Shown here: in pieces, positions 55,613-64,000 of the stretch
Layout of the letters: every line of letters begins with the position of its first letter
Position numbering within the stretch: the stretch's first letter is position 1
Assembly (NCBI RefSeq): GCF_000003195.3
Contig: NC_012873.2
Coordinates: 11,617,894 to 11,681,893 of the forward strand
Direction of reading: 5' to 3'
Origin: Sorghum bicolor
Lineage: Eukaryota; Streptophyta; Magnoliopsida; Poales; Poaceae
Length of the DNA: 64,000 nt
Notes under the pieces: generated by a model
Database searches by the model: none
What the model was told of the DNA's origin: nothing
What the model saw: the letters and a program-made list of their open reading frames with translations, nothing else
Position numbers and translations under genes: made by a program

Positions 55613-57009
55613 AAGCGAGGGATAAATTCGAATCACCATCAAGAACACCCTCTGCTGCTCAAGCTAGCTCTTCAGAGGAGCCAGCTCCAACATTGGAAGA
55701 GGAATTTGAAGAACAAGCAGGATAGTTAGGAGAAAACCTAGCTCCTGTGTTTGAAGACATGGTTGAGAAGACACCGCGAGAGTTCTCTCCTCCAACAACA
55801 GCAAACATTCGGACTGGACCAGCAGTCGATACTAGGGAGAATGGATTCGAGCTCAAGCCTGCTCTCATCACCGTGGTTCAAGCCAACCAATTTTGAGGAA
55901 AAGCTCATGAAGATGCAAGTGCACACTTACAACACTTCTTAGAGATCTGCAGCACCTTCACGATCAGAGGAGTACCAAAGGATACTATCTTACTCCGTCT
56001 TTTCTCGTTCTCTTTATTGGGGAAAGCCAAGCAGTGGTTCTACACCAACAAAGACAAACACAATACATGGGACCTTTGCTCGATTGCTTTCCTTGCAAAA
56101 TTCTTTCCAACAGCTAAGACTAATGCTCTGCGTGGAAAGATTTCAAGTTTCCAACAACAACATGATGAATCATTCACTGAAGCATGGGAAAGATTCTAGA
56201 ATTACATATAAGACTATCATCATCATGGGATAGAGAAGTGGCTGTTAATGCAGACTTTCTATCATGGGCTCATCTCTAGTACCCGTGAATCTATTGATGC
56301 TGCAGCTGGGGGAGCTTTCCTGTTACTTAAGCTCTCAGACGCTAAAGCACTTGTTGAGAAGATGGCCTCAAATTCAACATGCAACAAAGAACGTACTCAG
56401 TCCCGAAAGAAAGGAGGAGGAATCCATCATCTCAAGGAAGCTGACATGGTCACTGCCAAGCTAGACCTCATCATGAAGAAGCTCGACATAGAGAAGAAGG
56501 AAGTCATGCACATCAATGATTCCCATATGACGTGTGAAGAATGTGGAGACTACAGGCACTCAGCTACCAGTTGCCCTACACTACAAGAGGATGTGAACTT
56601 CATCAACAATATCAAGGATGGAATCAACAACCTTGACAAGGTAATTACCAAGGTAACAACCAAGGTAATAATTTTAATAACAATTTTTCACCTTTAAGAG
56701 AATTAGTTGCTAGTCAATCCAAACTGCTAGATCAAATGACTAGGAAACTAGCATCAAATGACTAGGAAACTAGCATCAAATGATAATACTTTGGAAAACA
56801 TACGTACTAGGATGGATACATTTGCTTCTGCTATAAAGAATCAACATAGTTTCAATAAAATGCTAGAATCACAATTAGCACAATTAGCTGCTGCTGTACC
56901 TCCATTAGAAAAAGGCAAGATTCCAGGCCAACCAGAAGATTTAGAAACTACTAACCTTGTTGATATTCACAATGCAACTCAATATTATATTGAGCCTGCA
57001 GCTGTATAG
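55613..57009 (+). pseudogene. Athila-like gag, old copy with many stops
   Basis: NIRTGPAVDT, FELKPALITVVQANQF, LQHFLEICSTFTIRG, LGKAKQWFYTNKDK and LAKFFPTAKTNALRGK match the gag core of the left array. Zinc knuckle CEECGDYRHSATSC lies near 56531-56572. Stops occur near 55723, 55895, 56197 and 56209. A 22-bp exact tandem duplication (GACTAGGAAACTAGCATCAAAT) at about 56736-56779 shifts the frame. It keeps the CAG codon (near 56033) that is TAG in the left copy. Non-functional. Confidence 0.88.
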
Positions 57010-60000
57010 TGGATTGACCACTCTCTACCAGAGAAGATTGGAGACCCTAGAAGACCTGTCATTCCTATCTCTATAGGATGCCACAGCTTTCCAGAGGCTA
57101 TCTGTGACTTCGGCGCAAGTGTCAACATCATGCCCAAGGTATTTTATGAGAGAATATTAAATGATTCCTTGTTGTACACAAATATGTGTTTGCAGCTTGC
57201 AGATTAGTCCATTTGCTACCCTAAGGGAGTACTAGAAGTTGTCATTGAAAGCCCTAGTTTGGTTTTGGATAATTGATGAAACCCTAGTACTAACCTCTTT
57301 ACTAAGTATGTGTAGACTTAATGAGGTTGGTACATGCCAAGTAATGGAGCAAGTGATGATCATGGTAATGATGGTGATGACCACAAGATGATCAAGTGCT
57401 CAACTTGGAAAAGAAGAAAGAGAAAAACAAAACCCTATGGAGATCAGGCAAAGGTATTGCTTAGTGTTTTGGTTTTGGTGATCAAGACACCATAGAGGGT
57501 GTGATCACATTTAGGATAGATAGCCATACTATAAGGAGGAGAATTCTTTGGCTAAGCAGTTATCTAGTGCCGCTAGGTGTCATTGTTCATGTGCATGCAT
57601 TTAGAACCTAGTGAGCTAACTTAACTCATTCGAAGAAAATTATTGTGAAAATGCTAACACACGTGCATATGTTGGTTTACACATTCGGCGCTTTTTGAGA
57701 AAATGAAGTGCATATTTTCTATTGTGCCGGTGGGAAAATTGGAGAAGTCTCAGTTCTTGCTGAGAAACACTCACCGGACGCTGAGCCTAAGCGTCCAGTG
57801 TGCTGTTGTGCTTGACTAGGCTAGGGTTAAGCACCGGACGATGAACACCGGATGTAGGGTGACTCCTGTTCATGCATCCGGTGCTATCTGTCCTCTGCGA
57901 GTAATCCTAACTGAGAGCACCAGACGCTCATGGTGCGTCCGGTGGGGTGCGTCCGGTGACCTCGCGTGTTTTCAGACCTCTCTGTATTTAAGACCGGTGT
58001 GCACCAGACGTGTCTGGTGCCAACTTAAGTGAGTCCGGTGCTCTGCAGGTGACCGTTAGAGATCGACGTGCAAAAGTGAAAAGGGGGACGCGTGGCTGTT
58101 TCTGGAGCACCGGACTCTAGAGTTGAGCGTCCGGTGCCTCCTGCTTGAGCATCCGGTGACCCCGTGTTTTGCCCAGTGAAAGAGCCAACGACTCTATTTG
58201 TTTGAGGGGCTTATAAATACGTGTTGGCCGGCTTGGGGCTCACACTCTTGGCATTCTAGCATACTTGACATCCTTGTGAGCCTAAGCAAACACCTGCCAC
58301 TCATCTCCTTCATAGATTAAACATTTTTGTGAGATTGGGAATGTTTCCAAGTGCATTTGCTTGAGTGATTGCATCTAGTGGCACTTGGGGATCGATTTGG
58401 CTGCGGTTTTCTTGTTACTCTTGGTGGTTGCCGCCACTTAGACGGCTTGGAGCAGCGCAGGAGCATTGACACGAGTTGGTGATTGTTCGTGGCCATCTCT
58501 CGGTGATTGTGAGGGATCTTGTACCTTCCCCGACGGAGAGCCGAAAGGTAACTCTAGTAAATTGCTCGTGTCATTGAGCTACCTCACTTGTGGGTAGATT
58601 CTTGTGGTGTCCTAGTGAGGACGAGGTTCGTGCTACACCTCTTAGCCACCGAACCACCAAGTGTTGGTCGACACAACGGGGACGTAGCATGCCGGCAAGC
58701 ACGTGAACCTTGGGAGAAAAATTGGTGTCTCAATTGTGTTTGATTGGCATTCTCCCGGTGCTTGATTGTTTATATTGGTGATTGGTTCATCCCTTCTACA
58801 CGACGGTATAAAGATCAAACCATCTCTTTTATATTCCCACAAACTAGAGTAGCTTACTTACTTGTATAGAAACTTTAGATAGCTTTCTAGTGTAAGTAGT
58901 GACATAGCTCTTGTGTTTCTAGTGATCATATCAACTAGAATTGTTGGATAGGTGGCTTGCAAACACCCTTTTAGAGCTAGAGCAAAAAGCTTCGCTTTGT
59001 TATTTACTAACCTCTTGCTCTAGTGAGTTTGTAGAATTTTTAAATAGGCTATTCATCCCCCTCTAGCCATATTAGGACCTTTCAGTCACTAGAGTGGGGC
59101 AATCATATGTCCCAGTTGACTTCGTAGTCATGGAGATAGGAGTAGATGAGAAGGCACCAATCATTTTGGGCAGACCATTCTTATGCATAACAAAAGCCAT
59201 CATCTATGTGGACCACGCCAAGATTGTCTTATCCATCAAGGACAAGAAGGAGAGATTCACATTCAAGAACCGCGTCCTGAAATCTCCTACAGCCCCGAAG
59301 CAATTCTACCAACAAGGAAAGCAAGAACAGTAATCAGTATCAAAGAAGAAGAACAATAGAAGATGGAGGAAGACCAAGCATGCAGAGATAACTCAATTAA
59401 TCACCACTCTCAACAATGAGAATGATCATATGCTACCCAAGCCATGTCCAATCAAGAGAGGTGATCCAACAGTTCCAATTATTGAATGCACAATCAACAA
59501 CACCACCTTCCCTTAGATTGTCTACGACACTGGATCAAGCTGCAACGTAATGTCAAAACAGGTATACGATGAATTATTTGATTTACCTTTATACCCAACA
59601 CATATTCAGTTGTAGATGGCGGATCAATCATTAAGATTCCCGGAAGGAATGGTCAAGGATGTAATGGTAAGAATTCAAGAACATTATATACCTACAGATT
59701 TTCTAGTTCTTGACATGCAGGGATTCGATGAGATCTTGATCCTCTTGGGAAGACTGTTCCTCTACACAACCACAACCAACATCTACATCAGATCAGGGCA
59801 TATCCACTTCAACCTAACCGCTAGAAAGGTACACTGTCAATTTAGAACATTAGTTAACCGTGAGAAGATCAGGAAGGAACGCAACAGGAGAAGACACCAA
59901 GCCCGCCGTCAGGCCGCCCAGCCTCATTGCGGATGGGAAGACATTTCTAGCAAGATTGTGAACTATAAAGACCACCTCATGAAGGAAGAAGAGAACACAC

Positions 60001-60190
60001 ACGCACCCCGATGGAGTGAGTGGGCCGAAGAAGCTGAAAGGATGGACCAGATCGCCAAGAAAGAGAAAGAAGAGATCTTAGCCCGATTAGAAGCCTGGGA
60101 GAAAGAGAACAGAACTGAAGAGTTAGAACTAGAGAAGGAAGAAGCAAAAGAGATAGAAGCAAGATGGGAGAAAGACGCACGTACCACATT
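57010..60190 (+). pseudogene. Athila-like twin proteases, old copy, interrupted by solo LTR
   Basis: Protease 1: RPVIPISIGCHSFPEAICDFGASVNIMP (57050-57140), then [solo LTR], then YVPVDFVVMEIG and PIILGRPFL (59108-59190). Protease 2: YDTGSSCNVMSKQVY (about 59522-59566), MADQSLRFPEG and ILLGRLFLYTT (about 59616-59775). As in the left array, domain 1 has DFG and domain 2 has DTG, so the asymmetry is a family feature. A TAG at 57205-57207 and another at 59613-59615 replace CAG found in other copies. A basic then Glu/Lys-rich coiled tail (59870-60190) follows. Confidence 0.85.
57246..59084 (+). mobile_element. Solo LTR of the copia A family (1839 bp)
   Basis: Starts TGAAAGCCCTAG and ends GGACCTTTCA, like 3347-5153 in the opposite orientation. 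Flanked by GTCAT (57241-57245) and GTCAC (59085-59089), a 4-of-5 match. TATA box TATAAATA at 58212-58219. A CACCGGACG/GCGTCCGGTG array lies upstream of it, about 57772-58170. No internal region, so it is a product of LTR-LTR recombination. Confidence 0.93.
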
Positions 60191-60203
60191 ACCGCAAGAC
60201 GGG

Positions 60204-60663
60204 TGTGGGGGTATAAACCCCTATACCCTTACGGCTAGGCTTGGGCCAGGAAGCTTGGCCCATTATGAGACAGGCTCAAGGCTTGATCTGACAGCTTGGA
60301 GTTTCGCGCAAGGAAGCAAGACGTGGAGATCAAGCAGGATTCTAGTCGGTTAGAATAGGAATTGATATCGAACTATCTATGGCAATTGTAACCGACTAGG
60401 ATTAGTTTCCAGATCTGTAACCCTGCCCTCCAGACTATATAAGGAGGGGCAAGGGACCCCCCTAAGGCAGATTATTCTCTCAACATAAATCAATACAATC
60501 AGACGCAGGACGTAGGTATTACGCTAACTCGGCGGTCGAACCTAGATAAAAAGCTTGCCTGTGTCTTGCGTCACCGTCGAGTTCGTAGTTTGCGCACCGT
60601 CTACCGATAAACTACTACCGTGGGTATACCCCAAGGTAGACTGCCGACCAGCTTTCGTCGACA
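60204..60663 (+). repeat. Tat-like 5' LTR (460 bp)
   Basis: Starts TGTGGGGGTATAAACC and ends TTTCGTCGACA. TATA box TATATAA at 60436-60442. The PBS follows at once. Short LTRs of this form are typical for this lineage. Confidence 0.88.
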
Positions 60664-60664
60664 G

Positions 60665-60682
60665 TGGCGCGCCAGGTAGGGG
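60665..60682 (+). promoter_or_regulatory. Tat-like primer binding site
   Basis: TGGCGCGCCAGGTAGGGG lies 1 nt after the LTR end. This sequence is typical of the PBS of Tat-lineage gypsy elements in grasses. I did not identify the tRNA from sequence alone. Confidence 0.75.
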
Positions 60683-60711
60683 GTGTGCGTACAACTTCTC
60701 CGACGAACAAG

Positions 60712-62763
60712 ATGGTCACAATTCCAGCTTTCACGGCCGTGCTTGAAGGCCTCACGTTCACCATCGGCCAGATCACGTGGACGACGCGTGGTGGTGGTCT
60801 CACGACCACGGTTTCGGAAGGAACCCAGATCCAATCTGGGATGGCGTCAGCTCCGACCACTCGGATGACGGCATCGAGCGCCCGACCACCGATCCCGCTC
60901 TACAAGGGGAAGAAGATCGACTGCTCGGACCTTCTCCAAGCACTTGATCGTGCTGATTCCAAGCTACTTGAAGCTTCTCAACTAATAGATGGGATCTCGC
61001 GCCAGCCTACCAAGCCGCTCTAGCGGATTCTTTCAACTCCCACCGGCCAACTCGTGTTGTTACACACGAACGGCTGGAGACGTCTCTGACGATAACCTCA
61101 ACTCCCTGAGGACGATCTGTCAAGATCGAGGCCAACCCGGAGGAAGATTATCCTTGCGGTCTGAACAACTCGGCCTCTCTCTACTCGAGACATGTCCGAT
61201 CCCTCTTTAACAATGCTGGTTGGTTGCCAAAAGGGAGCGGTCGACCAGCTCGTCATTACGTCAACATGGTGACGATCCAAGAGCTACGGGACGGCCAGGC
61301 TTCCAGCACAAATTCAAGCACTGGTTCCGTCCCCACTGAAGTCATAAATTCCGAGGACGAGGACTACGACTTGGATTTGCCGTCACATCCTCTGGGCTTC
61401 CCTCGCTTCCCAGTTTTCCCACCTCGGCGAGGAGACATCGTTTTCAACGTCAGCGCCGACGAGCCGGTCGTTGACGGAGAAATAGACGAGCAGAGGCAGC
61501 TCCGCGAGCAGCGTAACGCCGATCGCGCCCGACGACGCGCGGACGAGGAACGTCAAATCCCGCCGCATAACCTCAGCGACGTTTTTGACATGGTCGGAGA
61601 TCAGCAAGTCTATAAAACGCCGAGCGCCAATGTGGCCGTTGCCATGGCCAATTTATATCGGCTCCCTGATACTCCCGAGTGCCAGGGCGTCCGAACCAGC
61701 GTTCGAGCACACCTGATCGCCGCGATGGGGCAAACAGCCACTCTGCTCAAAAGAGTCCAAGGCGTCTCTTATACAGAGGCCACCTCTGACCAGACTCACC
61801 GCAACCGGACCTCACCGCAGCCCAGCAGGCACCACCGCAGCCGTTCCCCCGACGATCATCGGAAAGATTCACGACGTGACGATGGCACTCGGGACGCTGG
61901 CGGTCACCGCGAGCAGAATCGCAGGCGTGGTCAAGAAGTAAACCAGTACAGGGATCTTCGATACAACATCCCTCCCAAAGACGCCCGGGACCGCATCAAC
62001 AGGCGCGCCACGGAAAGGGCAGTTCACGAAAACTTGCGTCGTATCGAATACGACGCAACGCACGGCCCCCCGGGCCTGAAGCAATTCTCTTCACACCTCC
62101 GCCAGGTCATGTGGCCTCACAATTTCAAGCTCGAGAAACTCAAAAAATTAGACGGCAAGGAAAACCCAGAGAACTGGATCACTCTTTATGAGATCGTGGT
62201 CCGATCAGCAGCTAGAGACGAGCATGTCATGGCCAACTACTTTCCGATAGTCCTCGACCAAGCTGGTCACCAATGGCTTCTAGGCCTGCCCGAGGACTCT
62301 TTCGACTCCTGGGAAGAACTACGCCAAGCTTTTATCGACAACTTCATCGCCACCTGTGAGCAGCCTGGGAACAAGTACGACCTCGAAAGGATACGAGATA
62401 GGAAAAATGAGCCTCTGCGCGACTACATCCGACGATTCTCGGATATGCGCCTAAAGATCCCGAAGATTTCCCATGACGAGGCTATATCTGCTTTCATCAA
62501 GGGGCTGCGCTTCCACGAAGTACTAAGGAACAAGCTATTGCGCAAAAGGCCAACAACGATGACAGAGCTCCTCGCCACGGCCAAAAATTACGCTGACGCT
62601 GATGACGCAGAAAAACTCATCCGAGATGACACGAGAGGTCCCGACCAGCCTTCTTGGTGTGAAGATAGTCGCGGCCGCTTCGACAACAGGAACCAGGACG
62701 ATCCCTCCAAGAAAAACGGGAAACAAGATGGGCGCGATCACGAAGACGAGGACGAAGACTAGG
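60712..62763 (+). pseudogene. Tat-like leader and gag, one frameshift and terminal stop
   Basis: A first ATG at 60712 (MVTIPAFTAVLEGLTFTIGQ) opens a frame that ends at 61021-61023. The gag frame is open from about 61190 to TAG 62761-62763. Family sequence (HRPTR, NNAGWLPKGSGRPARHYVNMV) appears to bridge the two in a shifted frame with a stop. The gag core lies at about 62140-62620 (KLDGKENPENWITLYEIVVRSAA, AGHQWLLGLPEDSFDSWEELRQAFIDNF, DYIRRFSDMRLKIP), preceded by an Arg/His-rich linker. No zinc knuckle was seen. It would form the particle. The leader ORF function is unknown. Confidence 0.8.
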
Positions 62764-63623
62764 ATAGGGACCCACGACACCAGTATGTCAGTCCTACTGA
62801 CGTGGTCCATTCCATCTTCGGAGGCAAGGTCTCCATCGAGTCTAAACGAGAAAGAAAGCTCCTAAAGAGAGCCTGCCTCAACATAGACAACACTGATGGT
62901 CTGATCGCCGATCCAAAATTTCCTCCGTGGTCGCACAGGGAAATCTCCTTCAGCAGGAAGGATCAGTGGGCCGCTATCCCGGAACCGGGTCGTTTCCCTC
63001 TAATCTTGGACCCTTGCATTAACAGCATCAGATTCGAGCGTGTGCTCGTGGACGGAGGAAGCTCCATTGACATCCTCTTCCGCAACAGCTTGCCCGCTCT
63101 CAAGATATCTCCGGCACAATTAAAACCCTACGACGCTCAATTTTGGGGAGTCTTGCCAGGCCAGAGTTCAGTGCCCCTCGGACAGATAACATTGCCTGTC
63201 CAGTTTGGCACGCCCGACCACTTTCGAACAGAGTTCGTCAATTTTGTGGTCGCCGACTTCGATGGGACCTACCACGCTATATTGGGACGACCATCGCTGA
63301 CAAAGTTCATGGCAGTCTCGCATTACTCATACCTGGTCCTCAAAATGCCTACGGAGAAGGGTGTCCTGACCGTCAGAGGCAATGTCTACACTGCATATAC
63401 TTGCAAGGAAGAGAGCTTCAAGATCTCCGAAGCAATCGATCTCTCAATCCGGATGGAAGAAACAGCAACCCAAGCAGCACAGCTACCTCCCGACCAGCTC
63501 TGACTACCCGAGCAGGAGACCGCCAGGAAGAATTCAAAATCCAAGGAGCATAAAGAAGTACAACTGGTCGACGGCAGCCCCGAGAAGACGGCCCTCATCG
63601 GGGCCAATCTGGACCCCAAATAG
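62764..63623 (+). pseudogene. Tat-like protease region, in frame with gag across a single TAG
   Basis: The same frame as gag continues after TAG 62761-62763. VLVDGGSSIDILF (about 63046-63084) is the protease active-site segment, with DGG where DTG or DSG is usual. AILGRPSLTKFMAVSHYSYL (about 63275-63330) is the distal motif. This DGGSS form is common in Tat-type elements. A TGA at 63501-63503 and a TAG near 63621 interrupt the link to RT. Confidence 0.8.
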
Positions 63624-64000
63624 GAAGACGCGCTCGTCAGGTTTCTAAGGGACAACGTGAGCGTTTTCGCATGGAAACCCGCAGACATGCCCGGCGTCCC
63701 ACGAAACCTGATCGAGCACTCCTTAAATGTCTCGAAGACCGCAAGACCAATCAAGCAAAAGCTGCGACGGTTCGCTCGTGACAAAAAGGAGGCTATTAGG
63801 ACAGAAATAACATGGCTTCTAGCAGCCGGATTCATAAAAGAAGTGTATCATCCCGATTGGCTTGCCAATCCGGTTCTTGTACGCAAAAAGAATAATGAAT
63901 GGAGAATGTGCGTTGATTACACTGATCTCCATAAACACTGTCTTAAAGATCCTTTTGGTCTCCCTCGGATGCGAACTCCTTTCTTTTCTAGACTCCTACT
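63624..64000 (+). pseudogene. Tat-like reverse transcriptase, N-terminal part, runs off right edge
   Basis: VFAWKPADMPGVPRNLIEHSLNV, then IRTEITWLLAAGFIKEVYHPDWLANPVLVRKKNNEWRMCVDYTDLHKHC (RT motifs 1-2; consensus DYTDLNKHCPKD). The frame is the same as gag and protease. The catalytic YxDD block lies beyond the window. Confidence 0.88.

Larger units (their letters stand above)
55613..60203 (+). mobile_element. Athila-like gypsy fragment (gag and twin proteases), split by a solo copia LTR and cut by a Tat element
   Basis: Related to the 5154-17865 gypsy, but an older, more diverged copy. gag begins mid-sequence next to the LINE, with no 5' LTR or PBS. gag, protease 1 and protease 2 follow in the same order as in that element. 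The copia LTR at 57246-59084 splits protease 1, and reading frame and sequence rejoin exactly across it. At 60204 a Tat-like LTR interrupts the Glu-rich segment after protease 2. Confidence 0.88.
60204..64000 (+). mobile_element. Tat/RIRE2-like gypsy, 5' part, runs off right edge
   Basis: A short LTR, a PBS, a leader ORF, gag, protease and the start of RT, in order. The PBS style (TGGCGCGCCAGGTAGGGG) and the gag and RT motifs fit the Tat lineage (RIRE2/Retand-like) of grasses. It is inserted in the Athila-like fragment; the left target site would be ACGGG (60199-60203). At least three in-frame stops and a leader frameshift show decay. Confidence 0.88.

Noticed and set aside
1..64000. CRISPR arrays, bacterial operons, rRNA or tRNA genes
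   Set aside because: None seen; the only tRNA-like sequences are retrotransposon primer binding sites.

Overview
The window is nuclear DNA of a grass (Poaceae, probably a panicoid). The evidence is a plant plastid gene with GT-AG introns and a GC-rich first exon, set among nested LTR retrotransposons of the copia SIRE/Maximus, gypsy Athila-like and gypsy Tat types, with MITEs and an L1-type LINE. No bacterial, organellar, CRISPR, rRNA or tRNA features were seen.

Layout. (1) 1-42566 is one continuous stack of retrotransposons inserted into each other. The outermost is copia C (minus strand, right end 42566). Copia C carries a complete, TSD-flanked copia B of the same family in the opposite orientation (26107-38388, TSD ATGAC), and its 5' LTR is split by a gypsy solo LTR (39857-41448, TSD GTGAC). 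On the left, copia C meets a Tat-like 3' end (17866-20685) that carries an antisense plant-mobile-domain (PMD) gene. That fragment abuts an LTR-internal-LTR-internal-LTR array of a non-autonomous Athila-like gypsy (5154-17865). The first LTR of the array is interrupted by copia A (1-5153, minus). (2) 42567-52125 is the gene island. It holds a 9-exon gene for the thylakoid rhodanese-like protein TROL (45231-49072), small tandem repeats, a TIR transposon carrying a GC-rich coding-like segment (50101-51058), and a decayed dipeptide-epimerase (AEE-type) pseudogene with a MITE in one exon (51137-52125). (3) 52126-64000 is again transposon: a minus-strand LINE, an Athila-like gypsy fragment with a copia-A-family solo LTR inside it, and the start of a Tat/RIRE2-like gypsy running off the right edge.

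The only gene that looks intact and host-functional is TROL, which tethers ferredoxin-NADP reductase to thylakoids. Its C-terminal FNR-docking module (SPYxN followed by YPDxKPPSxP) occurs twice, each copy split by an intron at the same point, and the two introns are visibly homologous. This indicates an intragenic exon-intron duplication.

The other points of interest lie in transposon architecture: two tandem retropepsin-like domains with no RT or integrase, a second PPT-like site and a PBS echo in the gypsy LTR, dense GC-rich palindrome arrays upstream of the TATA box in both copia families, an extra ORF after copia pol, and the intron-containing antisense PMD gene. Almost all transposon reading frames here carry stops or frameshifts. 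All coordinates and homology calls were made by eye from the sequence and recognised family motifs; no database search was run.
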